A stretch of DNA of 22,256 nt. Source: DASQTB01 sp035642095. GTDB taxonomy: Bacteria; Actinomycetota; UBA4738; CALAEC01. The translations under genes were made by a program, and so were the position numbers. The notes under the pieces were generated by a model that did not search any database, was not told the origin of the DNA, and saw only the letters and a program-made list of their open reading frames with translations. Within the stretch, counting starts at the first letter, position 1. Every line of letters starts with the position of its first letter. The DNA is taken from contig DASQTB010000022.1 in assembly GCA_035642095.1 (NCBI GenBank), positions 1-22,256 on the forward strand, given 5' to 3'. Below are positions 7,153-15,442 of this stretch, piece after piece.

Positions 7153-8033
7153 GAGGCGGCCCTCCCGACCGTCAGCTCCTCGGCCTGGAACCCCTGGGGC
7201 GGCGTCTGGATCGGGGCGCTGCGTCCCCCGAGCCACTTCTCCCACCACACCCTGGAGCCGCTGAACACCGGGCCGTCGATGCAGGATCGGAGGTAGTCCC
7301 AGCCGCTGCCGTCCCGGCGGATGACGGGCACGACGCAGGTCCAGCACACCCCGACCCCGCACGCCATCAGCTCCTCCACGGCGACCTGGGTGGGGAGCCT
7401 CTGCTCCGCGCAGTACTCGGCCACCGCCCGGAGCATCGGATTGGGGCCGCACGCGTAGACCACCTCGGTATCACACCGGGTGACCATCCCCGGCAGGGCG
7501 TCGGTGACCTTTCCCCGCTCGCCGAGGCTGCCGTCTTCGGTGGTGATGGTGACCTGGACGGAGAGTCGCTTGGCCTCGACCGCTTTGAACACCCGCTCCT
7601 GGTCGCGGGCCCCGATGATCATGTCGACGCGCTTCCCCCTGCTCCGAAGCTCCTGGGCCAGGAAGTAGAGGGGCGCGGCACCGTACCCGCCCCCGACGAG
7701 CAGGCAGCTGTTCGGCTGGGTCGGATAGGGGAACGGCCGGCCCAGGGGGCCGACCACGTCCAGGAAGTCGTGGGCCTCGATGTCGGTGAGCCACCGGGTG
7801 CCGGGGCCCACCGGGACGAAGGCGATCTCCAGCGTCCCCGCCCACCCGCCCTTCCGGGAGGCCTGGTGGATCGAGAAGGGCCTGCGGAGGAGGAACTCCC
7901 GCTCGGGGGGCACGGCGACCTCGACGAACTGTCCGGGCCGGGCGTCGTCGGCGATCTCGGGGGCCACCAGGGTGATGGAGTGGTATGCCCCCAATCGCTT
8001 GACGCTCAACACTTCGCACTTCTGCCGGAACAT
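7137..8033 (-). CDS. pyrK: Dihydroorotate dehydrogenase electron-transfer subunit
   Basis: PyrK carries FAD and a [2Fe-2S] cluster and moves electrons from PyrD to NAD. The ferredoxin-reductase-like FAD domain contains RRPFSIHQ (50-57) and VGPGTRWLTD. The nucleotide domain has LLVGGGYGAAPLYFLAQEL (111-129) and VYACGPNPMLRAV. Four cluster ligands are visible at Cys225, Cys230, Cys233 and Cys251 (MACGVGVCWTC, RSCIDGPVF). At 298 residues it is longer than typical PyrK (about 250-270). The extra part is a C-terminal tail of about 40 residues after DGPVF containing RVWWEKWLGG, of unknown use. The ATG at 8033 overlaps the carB stop by one base (TGATG). It is the only gene of the pyr operon with an ATG start. 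Confidence 0.95.
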   Translation of the reverse strand: MFRQKCEVLSVKRLGAYHSITLVAPEIADDARPGQFVEVAVPPEREFLLRRPFSIHQASRKGGWAGTLEIAFVPVGPGTRWLTDIEAHDFLDVVGPLGRPFPYPTQPNSCLLVGGGYGAAPLYFLAQELRSRGKRVDMIIGARDQERVFKAVEAKRLSVQVTITTEDGSLGERGKVTDALPGMVTRCDTEVVYACGPNPMLRAVAEYCAEQRLPTQVAVEELMACGVGVCWTCVVPVIRRDGSGWDYLRSCIDGPVFSGSRVWWEKWLGGRSAPIQTPPQGFQAEELTVGRAASWPAG

Positions 8034-11000
8034 CAGGGGCGATGGTACTCCTGGAGGCTCCGGGGCTCCTCGCCGTCACGCCGGAGCGCCTCGATCCCCT
8101 GCACCGCCGCGTACACGCCCTGGAGGGTGGTCACGCATGGCACCCCCGCCGCGGTGGCGGCCATGCGGATGGCGGCTCCGTCGGACCGGGGCTCACGACC
8201 GAAGGGCGTGTTGATCACCAGATCGACCCGACCCGAGGCGATCAGATCGGCCGCGTTGGGATGACCCTCGGACACCTTGGCCACGCAAGCCACCTCGATC
8301 CCCGATCGGGCCAGGAGCGCGGCCGTCCCCCGAGTGGCCACCACCTCGAACCCCAGGTCGACCAGGCGCTTGACCGGGAAGACGATGGCCCGCTTGTCAC
8401 GATTGGCCACGGTCACGAAGACCGTTCCCTTCTCTGGGAGGGCCGCCCCCGTCCCGGCCTGAGCCTTGGCCAGGGCCACCCCCGGATCGACGGCGAGCCC
8501 CATGACCTCCCCCGTCGACCGCATCTCCGGTCCGAGCACGGTGTCCACGCCGGGGAACCGCCCGAACGGAAGGACGGCCGCCTTGACCGCCACGTGCCGG
8601 AGGTGACGGTAGTGGTCGGGATCCCCCGGGAGCCGACCCTCGGCCCGAAGATCGGCCAGGCGATCCCCCACCAGGATCCGGGCGGCGACCTTGGCCATCG
8701 GAACCCCCGTGGCCTTCGAAACGAACGGAACGGTGCGCGAGGCCCGCGGGTTGGCTTCCAGGACCCACACGCGCTCGTCCTTGACCGCGAATTGCACGTT
8801 GAGGAGGCCCCGAACCTCCAGGCCCTCTGCCAGGGTCCGGGTCAGCCGCTCCACCTGGTCGAGCTCTTCGTCGGAGAGCGTGGCCGGCGGAACCGTGCAC
8901 GAGGAGTCGCCGGAGTGGACCCCGGCCTCCTCGATGTGCTCCATCACGGCGCCGACGAACACCTCCTCTCCGTCGCTCACGGAGTCGACGTCCACCTCGA
9001 TGGCACCTTCCAGGAAACGATCGACGAACACGGGCCGGTCGGGACTGGCCGCGGTGGCCCGATCGAGGAATCGCTCCAGCTCATCGTCCCTGTACACGAT
9101 CTCCATGGCCCGGCCACCGAGGACATAGGAGGGACGAACCAGGACCGGGTAGCCGATCGAGGCCGCCACGGTCAGGGCCTCCTCCGGCGAGCTGGCCTCT
9201 CCGTGGGGAGGCAGCGGCACGCCGAGGCGCCGGCACAGCATGGCGAACCGGCCTCGGTCCTCGGCCAGGTCGATCGAGGCGGGTGACGTTCCCAGCACCC
9301 GGTACCCCTCCGCCTCCAGCTCCGCGGCGATGTGCAGCGGGGTCTGCCCACCGAGCTGGACGACGACGCCCTCCGGCTCCTCGGCCTCGCACACCGCCAG
9401 GACGTCCTCTGCCGTGACCGGCTCGAAGTACAGCCGGTCCGACGTGTCGTAGTCCGTGGAGACCGTCTCGGGGTTGCAGTTCACCATGACCGTCTCGTAG
9501 CCGGCGTCGCGGAGGGCGAACGCCGCGTGCACGCAGGCGTAGTCGAACTCGATCCCCTGCCCGATGCGGTTCGGCCCGGCGCCGAGGATGAGCACCCGAG
9601 GGCGGCGGGCCTCGATCACCTCGGACACCTGCTCGTAGGTTGAGTAGAAGTAAGGCGTCTGGGCCCGGAACTCTCCGGCGCAGGTATCGACGGTCTTGTA
9701 GACGGGTCGGACGCCCGCTCCCCGCCGGGCCGCCCTGACCTCCCGCTCTCCCGACCCGACCAGCCGGGCGATCCGGCGGTCCGAGAGCCCGGCCCGCTTC
9801 GCCTCGCGGATCTCCCCCGCGGTCAGCCGGGCCAGGCGTTCGCCTTCCAGGGCCCGGGCCTCCCTCGCGGTGTGGGCGATCTGGTCGACGAACCACGGAT
9901 CGATCCCGCTGGCCGCAGCCACCTCGTCTACCGCGTGCCCCGCTCGAAGCGCCCGCTCGACCAGCGCCAAGCGGTCCTCGGTCGCCTCCGAAACCCGGTC
10001 CAGGAGGCCGTCGGCCTCCAGGGTCGGGTCGTCTCCTCCCAGGGAAGAGCCGGATCGCTCGAGGGACCGGATGGCCTTGCCGTAGGCTTCGCGGAAGGTG
10101 CGACCCACGGCCATGACCTCGCCGACGGACTTCATGGCCGTGCCCAGACGGGGGTCGGCCGCGGGGAACTTCTCGAAGGCCCAGCGGGGCACCTTGACCA
10201 CGACGTAGTCGAGGGCGGGTTCGAACGAGGCCGGGGTCCGGCCGGTGATGTCGTTCGGGATCTCGTCGAGCCGATAGCCCACCGCCAGGAGGGCCGCGAT
10301 CTTGGCGATCGGAAAGCCGGTGGCCTTGCTGGCCAGAGCGCTGGACCGGGACACCCGGGGATTCATCTCGATCACCACCATCTGGCCGTCTCGAGGCGAG
10401 ATGGCGAACTGGATGTTCGAGCCGCCCGTCTCCACACCGACCGCCCGGATGCAGGCCAGGCCGGCGTCGCGCATGGCCTGGTACTCCCGATCGGTCAGGG
10501 TCTGAGCGGGGGCCACGGTGATCGAGTCCCCGGTGTGCACGCCCATCGGGTCGACGTTCTCCACGCTGCAGACCACCACGGCGTTGTCCGCCCGGTCCCT
10601 CATCACTTCGAGCTCGAACTCCTTCCAGCCCGCGACCGACTCCTCGACCAGCACCTCCCCGATGGGGCTGGCGGCGAGGCCTCGGGCCACCACGGCCCGG
10701 AGGGTCACCGGATCACCGGCCAGTCCGGTCCCGCCGCCCCCGAGGACGAAGGAGGGCCGGATCATCACCGGGTATCCGACCGTGTCCGCTTCGGCCAGAG
10801 CCTCCTCGACCGAGTGGGCGAACCCCGACCTCGGCAGGGGGAGCCCGGCAGTCCGCATGGTCCGGACGAACAGCCTGCGGTCCTCGGCTCGACGGATGGC
10901 CTCGAGGTCGGCGCCGATCATCCGGACCCCGTGGGCATCCAGGGCCCCCGCTTCGGCCAGCGCCACGGCGAGGTTCAGAGCGGTCTGGCCGCCCAGCGTG

Positions 11001-11263
11001 GGAAGGATCGCGTCCGGCCGTTCTCGCTCCACGATCCGAAGAACGGATTCGGTGGTCAACGGCTCCACGTAGGTCGCGTCCGCGAACTCCGGGTCGGTCA
11101 TGATCGTGGCCGGGTTCGAGTTCACCAGGACGATCCGGTAGCCCTCGGCCCGGAGCGCCTTGCACGCCTGGGTCCCGGAGTAGTCGAACTCGCAGGCTTG
11201 CCCGATGACGATGGGGCCCGAGCCGATGATCAGGATCGAGCCGATGTCGTCCCGTCGGGGCAC
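8033..11263 (-). CDS. carB: Carbamoyl-phosphate synthase large subunit
   Basis: CarB makes carbamoyl phosphate from bicarbonate, two ATP and ammonia delivered by CarA. The 1076-residue length is standard. It has two homologous ATP-grasp halves: the first opens with ILIIGSGPIVIGQACEFDYS, the second with VLILGAGPNRIGQGIEFDYA. Each contains a PTLGGQTALNLA or VQLGGQTPLHIA segment and a GYPV(M/L)(I/V)RPS(F/Y)VLGG loop. An oligomerisation domain lies between them. The last 140 or so residues form the MGS-like allosteric domain (VFVTVANRDKRAIVFPVKRL, VINTPFGR), where UMP and other effectors bind in relatives. The GTG at 11263 is 3 nt after the carA TAG. The gene appears intact. Confidence 0.98.
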   Translation of the reverse strand: MPRRDDIGSILIIGSGPIVIGQACEFDYSGTQACKALRAEGYRIVLVNSNPATIMTDPEFADATYVEPLTTESVLRIVERERPDAILPTLGGQTALNLAVALAEAGALDAHGVRMIGADLEAIRRAEDRRLFVRTMRTAGLPLPRSGFAHSVEEALAEADTVGYPVMIRPSFVLGGGGTGLAGDPVTLRAVVARGLAASPIGEVLVEESVAGWKEFELEVMRDRADNAVVVCSVENVDPMGVHTGDSITVAPAQTLTDREYQAMRDAGLACIRAVGVETGGSNIQFAISPRDGQMVVIEMNPRVSRSSALASKATGFPIAKIAALLAVGYRLDEIPNDITGRTPASFEPALDYVVVKVPRWAFEKFPAADPRLGTAMKSVGEVMAVGRTFREAYGKAIRSLERSGSSLGGDDPTLEADGLLDRVSEATEDRLALVERALRAGHAVDEVAAASGIDPWFVDQIAHTAREARALEGERLARLTAGEIREAKRAGLSDRRIARLVGSGEREVRAARRGAGVRPVYKTVDTCAGEFRAQTPYFYSTYEQVSEVIEARRPRVLILGAGPNRIGQGIEFDYACVHAAFALRDAGYETVMVNCNPETVSTDYDTSDRLYFEPVTAEDVLAVCEAEEPEGVVVQLGGQTPLHIAAELEAEGYRVLGTSPASIDLAEDRGRFAMLCRRLGVPLPPHGEASSPEEALTVAASIGYPVLVRPSYVLGGRAMEIVYRDDELERFLDRATAASPDRPVFVDRFLEGAIEVDVDSVSDGEEVFVGAVMEHIEEAGVHSGDSSCTVPPATLSDEELDQVERLTRTLAEGLEVRGLLNVQFAVKDERVWVLEANPRASRTVPFVSKATGVPMAKVAARILVGDRLADLRAEGRLPGDPDHYRHLRHVAVKAAVLPFGRFPGVDTVLGPEMRSTGEVMGLAVDPGVALAKAQAGTGAALPEKGTVFVTVANRDKRAIVFPVKRLVDLGFEVVATRGTAALLARSGIEVACVAKVSEGHPNAADLIASGRVDLVINTPFGREPRSDGAAIRMAATAAGVPCVTTLQGVYAAVQGIEALRRDGEEPRSLQEYHRP

Positions 11264-11266
11264 GGG

Positions 11267-12478
11267 CTACGCGTCCTCCATCAGGCGGACGAAGCGGTCG
11301 AACAGCGCCGCGGAGTCGTGGGGCCCGGGAGCGGCCTCGGGATGGTACTGGACGGACAACGCCGGCACGTCTAGAAGTCGCATCCCCTCGAGCGTCCCGT
11401 CGTTGAGGTTCCAGTGTGTGAGGGCGACGGGCCCGAAGTCGCCGTGGAGCACCGGGGGGCCTTCCGGTAGGGCCGGCGGCGATGCCGCGCGAGGGCTCAG
11501 AGTGTGGCTTCGGGCGAGCGAGGCTTCCCCGTCGGCCCACCCAGGGAACGACCGAGGGTCGACGGCGAAGCCGTGGTTGTGGCTGGTGATCTCGACCCGT
11601 CGGGTGTCGATGTCCAGCACCGGCTGGTTGGCCCCCCGGTGACCGAACGTGAGCTTGTACGTCCGGCCGCCGATCGCCCGAGCCAGGATCTGGTGGCCGA
11701 GACAGATGCCGAACAGCGGGATCCGACCGACCAGCCCCCGGACCGTTTCCACCGCGTACCCGGTGGCCGCGGGGTCGCCTGGCCCGTTGGACAGGAAAGC
11801 GCCGTCGAATCGTCCGGCCAGGAGCTTCTCGGCGGAAGTTCGGGCTGGGAACACCGTGGTCTGGCAGCCGCTCCGGGCCAGCAGCCGGAGACTGTTCCGC
11901 TTCAGCCCCCAGTCGAGGGCTGCCACGCGGAAGGTGCGACCGGCCCGGGGGGCCACGTCCCCGACGACGTCCGAGGCGGCGTACGGTCGATCGACTGAGG
12001 CGGAGGCGGCGAGGTCCGCCCCGAGCATCCCGGGGTAGTCACGGACCCGGGCCACCAGGGACCGCGGGTCCAGGTCCTCGGTCGAGATGGCGGCCCCCAT
12101 CGCCCCGGACTCCCGGATGTGCAGCGTCAGCGCCCTGGTGTCCAGGTCCTCGATCCCCACGACCCCGGCCCCGGCCAGTTCGTCGCCGAGCGACCGTACG
12201 GCCCGCCACGAGGATGGCCGGCGGGCCGCCTCACGGACTACGAATCCCGCCACCCGGACGCGGTCGGATTCGAGATCCTCGTCGTTCGTCCCGTAGTTGC
12301 CGACGTGGGGGTGGGTCATGACCACGATCTGCCGGGCGTATGAGGGATCGGTCAGCACCTCCTGGTAGCCCGTCATCCCCGTGTTGAACACGACCTCCCC
12401 GAGCGCCTCGCCCGTCGCCCCAAACGAACGACCCTCGAATGTGGCACCGTCCTCCAGGACCAGAAGGGCGTCGGTCAC
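11267..12478 (-). CDS. carA: Carbamoyl-phosphate synthase small (glutaminase) subunit
   Basis: CarA hydrolyses glutamine and channels ammonia to CarB. The N-terminal CPSase domain starts LLVLEDGATFEGRSFGA and holds VFNTGMTGYQEVLTDPSY and MTHPHVGNYG. The class I amidotransferase triad is present: Cys259 in FGICLGHQILARAIGG, with His379 and Glu381 in VQYHPEAAPGPHDSA. The protein is 403 residues, longer than usual because of about 30 extra residues between NHGFAVD (301-307) and THWNLNDGTLEG (354-365). The GTG at 12478 overlaps the pyrC TGA as GTGA. An open frame further upstream to 12610 overlaps pyrC and is rejected. Confidence 0.97.
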   Translation of the reverse strand: MTDALLVLEDGATFEGRSFGATGEALGEVVFNTGMTGYQEVLTDPSYARQIVVMTHPHVGNYGTNDEDLESDRVRVAGFVVREAARRPSSWRAVRSLGDELAGAGVVGIEDLDTRALTLHIRESGAMGAAISTEDLDPRSLVARVRDYPGMLGADLAASASVDRPYAASDVVGDVAPRAGRTFRVAALDWGLKRNSLRLLARSGCQTTVFPARTSAEKLLAGRFDGAFLSNGPGDPAATGYAVETVRGLVGRIPLFGICLGHQILARAIGGRTYKLTFGHRGANQPVLDIDTRRVEITSHNHGFAVDPRSFPGWADGEASLARSHTLSPRAASPPALPEGPPVLHGDFGPVALTHWNLNDGTLEGMRLLDVPALSVQYHPEAAPGPHDSAALFDRFVRLMEDA

Positions 12479-13761
12479 CCCGTGGCCTCGCCGTCCCGGA
12501 CCGTGAACCGGCCCCGAAGCATCGTGTGGAGGATCCGGCCCCGAAGCGTCCGTCCCAGGAAGGCGGAGTTCCGCCCTTTGGAGGCGAACGGCCGTTCCCC
12601 GACCGCCCACGAGGCCGTGGGATCGAACACGGTCAGGTTGGCCGGGCGGCCCGGAGCGACCGGACCACCGTGCTCGTCGAGACCGAGGATCCGGGCCGGC
12701 TCGGCCGACATCCGGGCCACGGCCAGGCCGACGTCGCCGTCGAGGGCCCCGAGCGCGGCGCCGAGGGCCGTCTCCAACCCGGTCGTTCCCGGCCGGGCCT
12801 GGTCGAACTCCACCTCCTTGTCCTCAACTCCATGGGGGGCGTGGTCGGTGGCCACGGCGTCGAGCGTCCCGTCCCGGACCCCCTCGCGGAGCGATTCCCG
12901 GTCCTCGGCCGACCGGAACGGCGGGTTGACCCGGAGATTGGTGTCGTACCCCTGCAGGTCCTGGTCGATGAAGGTGAGGTGGTGAGGGGTGACGTCGGCC
13001 GTGACTCGGAGGCCCCGGCCCCTGGCCTGACGGATCAGGAGGACAGACAGACCGGCGGAGGTGTGGGTCACGTGGAGGCGTCCCCGGGTCCGCCCGGCCA
13101 GGAGGATGTCCCGGGCCACGACCACGGCCTCGGCCTCCGCAGGCACCCCCCGGAGCCCGAGGGTGGCCGACCAGTATCCCTCGTGCATCTGCCAGCCCTC
13201 GGAGAGCGTGGCCTCCTGGGCGTGCTGGGCGATCACCACGTCGTAGGCCCGGGCGTACTCCAGCGCCATCCGCATCACCTGCGCCGACTGCACGCACTCG
13301 TGGTCATCGGTGAACAGGCGGACCCCGAGCTCGGCCAGCTCGCCGATCTCCGTCATCCGCTCCCCTTCCAGGCCCCGGGTGATCGCCGCCGCGGGGTGGA
13401 CGTCGACCAGGCCCGTCTTGTCGGCCAGGTTCTGGACCTCGAGGATGACGGCCGCCGTATCGGCCACCGGGTCCGTGTTGGGCATCGCGCAGAGGGCCGT
13501 GTAGCCCCCCAGGGCCGCGGCCCGGGACCCGGTCTCCACCGTCTCGGCGTCCTCCCGGCCCGGCTCCCGGAGGTGGGTGTGCAGATCGACGAATCCCGGC
13601 GCCAGGACCAGTCCCTCAGCGTCGATGAGCTCCGTTCCCCGGCGATCGAGGTCGTGGCCGATCGCCTCGACCGTCTCGTCCTCGACCAGCACGTCGGTGA
13701 CCGCGTCGTGGCCGGAAGCGGGGTCGACCAGCCGGGCCCCTCGAAACAGGAACCGGGCCAC
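12475..13761 (-). CDS. pyrC: Dihydroorotase (class I)
   Basis: PyrC is a zinc hydrolase that cyclises carbamoyl aspartate to dihydroorotate. The 428-residue amidohydrolase has the metal motif FVDLHTHLREPG near 56-67, GGYTALCAMPNTDP, the histidine in HVTHTSAG, TADVTPHHL, NPPFRS and the catalytic Asp in VATDHAPH. The C-terminal region forms the small beta domain (GRPANLTVFDP). The length and HTHLREPG spacing fit the class I enzymes of Gram-positive bacteria. The GTG at 13761 lies 1 nt after the pyrB TGA. The TGA overlaps the carA GTG. Confidence 0.97.
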   Translation of the reverse strand: MARFLFRGARLVDPASGHDAVTDVLVEDETVEAIGHDLDRRGTELIDAEGLVLAPGFVDLHTHLREPGREDAETVETGSRAAALGGYTALCAMPNTDPVADTAAVILEVQNLADKTGLVDVHPAAAITRGLEGERMTEIGELAELGVRLFTDDHECVQSAQVMRMALEYARAYDVVIAQHAQEATLSEGWQMHEGYWSATLGLRGVPAEAEAVVVARDILLAGRTRGRLHVTHTSAGLSVLLIRQARGRGLRVTADVTPHHLTFIDQDLQGYDTNLRVNPPFRSAEDRESLREGVRDGTLDAVATDHAPHGVEDKEVEFDQARPGTTGLETALGAALGALDGDVGLAVARMSAEPARILGLDEHGGPVAPGRPANLTVFDPTASWAVGERPFASKGRNSAFLGRTLRGRILHTMLRGRFTVRDGEATG

Positions 13762-13762
13762 G

Positions 13763-14698
13763 TCAGGCCACCTCCTGCCCGGAAGGGCCCGTGCCCCCGA
13801 GCATCAGGTACAGGAGGGCCATGCGAACCGCGATCCCGTTCGTGACCTGATCGGTGATGACCGCCCTGGGCAGATCGGCCACCTCCGAGGCGATCTCCAC
13901 CCCGCGGTTCATCGGCCCCGGGTGCATGACCAGGGCCTCGTCCGGGAGGGCCTCGACCCGCCGGCGGTCCAGGCCGAACAGGCGGGCATACTCCCGGACG
14001 CTGGGGAAGTACTGCTGGCGCTGCCGCTCCCGCTGGACGCGGAGCAGGTAGCACACATCGAGCTTGGGGAGCACGTCGTCGAGATCGTGCGAGACCTCCA
14101 CGCCCCACGCGCCCGCATCGGGCGGGATCAGCGTCGGCGGGCCGACCAGGGTGACCTCGGCTCCCATCCGGGACAGGCCGTGCGCGTTCGACCGGGCCAC
14201 CCGCGAGTGGAGCACGTCGCCGACGATGGCCACCCGGAGCCCTTCGAACGCCGGGAAATGCTCGCGGATGGTGAACAGGTCGAGGAGGGCCTGGGTCGGA
14301 TGCTCGTGGGTGCCATCTCCAGCATTGATCACGCTCGCCCCGACCCACCGCGAGAGCGTGGTCGGTGACCCGCTGGAGGGGTGGCGGATCACGATGGCGT
14401 CCGCTCCCATGGCCTCCAGCGTCAGGGCGGTGTCCTTCAGGCTCTCCCCCTTGGCCACGGAGGAGCCGCCGGTGGAGAAGTTGATCACGTCGGCGGAGAG
14501 CCGTTTGGCGGCGATCTCGAAGGAGATCCGGGTCCGGGTGGAGTTCTCGTAGAACAGGTTCACCACGGTCCGACCACGGAGCGCGGGGACCTTCTTGATC
14601 ACCCTCGTCCCGACCTCGCGGAACGAGTCCGCGGTGTCGAGCACTCGGGTGATGTCCTCGGGGGACAGCTGGGTCACGGACAGCAGGTGCTTGATCAC
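13763..14698 (-). CDS. pyrB: Aspartate carbamoyltransferase catalytic subunit
   Basis: PyrB joins carbamoyl phosphate to aspartate, the first committed pyrimidine step. The 311-residue protein contains the carbamoyl-phosphate site FYENSTRTRISFE (about 49-61), the loop STGGSSVAKGES, then INAGDGTHEHPTQALLDLFT, VAIVGDVLHSRVARS and MHPGPMNRGVE. No regulatory subunit (PyrI) gene is nearby. Control at the gene level is expected through the PyrR leader instead. The GTG at 14698 overlaps the pyrR TGA as GTGA. A 1-nt gap separates it from pyrC. Confidence 0.98.
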   Translation of the reverse strand: MIKHLLSVTQLSPEDITRVLDTADSFREVGTRVIKKVPALRGRTVVNLFYENSTRTRISFEIAAKRLSADVINFSTGGSSVAKGESLKDTALTLEAMGADAIVIRHPSSGSPTTLSRWVGASVINAGDGTHEHPTQALLDLFTIREHFPAFEGLRVAIVGDVLHSRVARSNAHGLSRMGAEVTLVGPPTLIPPDAGAWGVEVSHDLDDVLPKLDVCYLLRVQRERQRQQYFPSVREYARLFGLDRRRVEALPDEALVMHPGPMNRGVEIASEVADLPRAVITDQVTNGIAVRMALLYLMLGGTGPSGQEVA

Positions 14699-15243
14699 GT
14701 CACGACCTCCCCCACCTCGACGGCGTCGGCGCCGTCTGTCTCCTCCAACAGAACTCGGACCAGCTCGTCGGTTCGGGTGGGGACGTTCTTGCCGACGTAG
14801 TCCGCCCGGATCGGAAGCTCTCGATGGCCCCGATCCACCAGGACGGCGAGCTCGATCGACCGGGGTCGTCCCAGGTCGACCACCGCATCCATGGCCGCCC
14901 GGATGGTCCGCCCCGTGAACAGAACGTCGTCGACCAGGATCACGGTCTTGCCGGTGACGTCGAAGTCGATGCTCGTCTCGTGGACCTCGGGCGCCTCCTT
15001 CCGGAGGCCGATGTCATCCCGGTAGAACGTGATGTCGAGGACTCCGACCGGAACCGTCACCCCCTCGATGCGCTCGATCTCCGAGACCAGGCGACGAGCC
15101 AGATCGTCCCCCCGGGCGGCGATGCCCACCAGGACCACGTCGGCGGCACTCCGGTTCCCCTCCAGGATCTCGTGAGCGATCCGGGTCACGGCCCTGCGAA
15201 TCTGCCCCTCGTCCAGGAGACGCCCGCGAGGCTCAAACGCCAC
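14695..15243 (-). CDS. pyrR: Bifunctional pyr operon RNA-binding regulator / uracil phosphoribosyltransferase
   Basis: PyrR senses UMP/UTP against PRPP and binds a loop in the pyr leader RNA; it also has uracil phosphoribosyltransferase activity. The 182-residue protein shows RLLDEGQIRRAVTRIAHEIL near 8-27, VLVGIAARGDDLARRL, LDITFYRDDIG and the PRPP-binding VILVDDVLFTGRTIRAAMDA. The chosen GTG at 15243 has a GGAGG 4 nt upstream. An in-frame GTG at 15273 lies inside the 3' arm of the leader terminator hairpin and is rejected. It is the first gene of the operon, directly downstream of its own candidate target loop, which suggests autoregulation. Confidence 0.95.
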   Translation of the reverse strand: MAFEPRGRLLDEGQIRRAVTRIAHEILEGNRSAADVVLVGIAARGDDLARRLVSEIERIEGVTVPVGVLDITFYRDDIGLRKEAPEVHETSIDFDVTGKTVILVDDVLFTGRTIRAAMDAVVDLGRPRSIELAVLVDRGHRELPIRADYVGKNVPTRTDELVRVLLEETDGADAVEVGEVVT

Positions 15244-15250
15244 CGGGCCT

Positions 15251-15288
15251 CCGGGAAAAGGGAAACGCCGCACGTGCTCGTGCGGCGT
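15251..15288 (-). terminator. Attenuator-type intrinsic terminator before pyrR
   Basis: A perfect 10-bp stem, ACGCCGCACG / CGTGCGGCGT with a 4-nt loop, occupies 15265-15288. On the minus strand it is followed by TTTCCCTTTTCCC (15263-15251). It sits about 20 nt before the pyrR GTG and downstream of the PyrR-binding loop, the layout of pyr attenuators. An alternative pairing of GCGTG with CACGC (15302-15306 with 15285-15289) shares bases with the 5' arm of the terminator and could act as antiterminator. Confidence 0.75.
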
Positions 15289-15320
15289 GGCGCGTTGCGG
15301 TCACGCTCTCGTCTCCCTTC

Positions 15321-15338
15321 CCGGCCTCTCGGGACCGG
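15321..15338 (-). promoter_or_regulatory. PyrR-binding RNA loop in the pyr leader
   Basis: The minus strand reads CCGGTCCCGAGAGGCCGG. It folds as CCGG / CCGG, a bulged U, a CC / GG pair and a CGAGA loop, the geometry of Bacillus PyrR binding loops. Against the consensus ARUCCNGNGAGGYU it differs at the first and last bases, which change together from an A-U to a G-C pair. A second stem, CCTTC with GAAGG, encloses it. TTTAAG upstream also matches the Bacillus leaders. Confidence 0.75.
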
Positions 15339-15363
15339 ACTTAAAGGGGAAGGTTCCGAGCGG

Positions 15364-15372
15364 ACGATAACA
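15364..15372 (-). promoter_or_regulatory. Candidate extended -10 promoter of the pyr operon
   Basis: The minus strand has TGT followed by TATCGT (15369-15364), an extended -10 pattern. No convincing -35 is visible at 16-18 bp. Start near 15357 would place the PyrR loop and terminator in a leader of about 115 nt. Confidence 0.4.
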
Positions 15373-15442
15373 TACGGGAGGACCCTTTCGGGCGCATTCG
15401 GCCTGCCGGGTGTACCCTGAAGGGGCCGACGAAAGGGGCGTC

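Noticed and set aside
9872..11374. Plus-strand open frame of 500 codons opposite carB
   Set aside because: Shadow of carB; the predicted protein has no recognisable domain and a composition typical of antisense GC-rich frames.
12439..13845. Plus-strand open frame opposite pyrC
   Set aside because: Shadow of pyrC, which has all catalytic motifs on the minus strand.
15244..15273. pyrR starting at GTG 15273
   Set aside because: That codon lies in the 3' arm of the leader terminator; GTG 15243 has a GGAGG and fits the family N-terminus.
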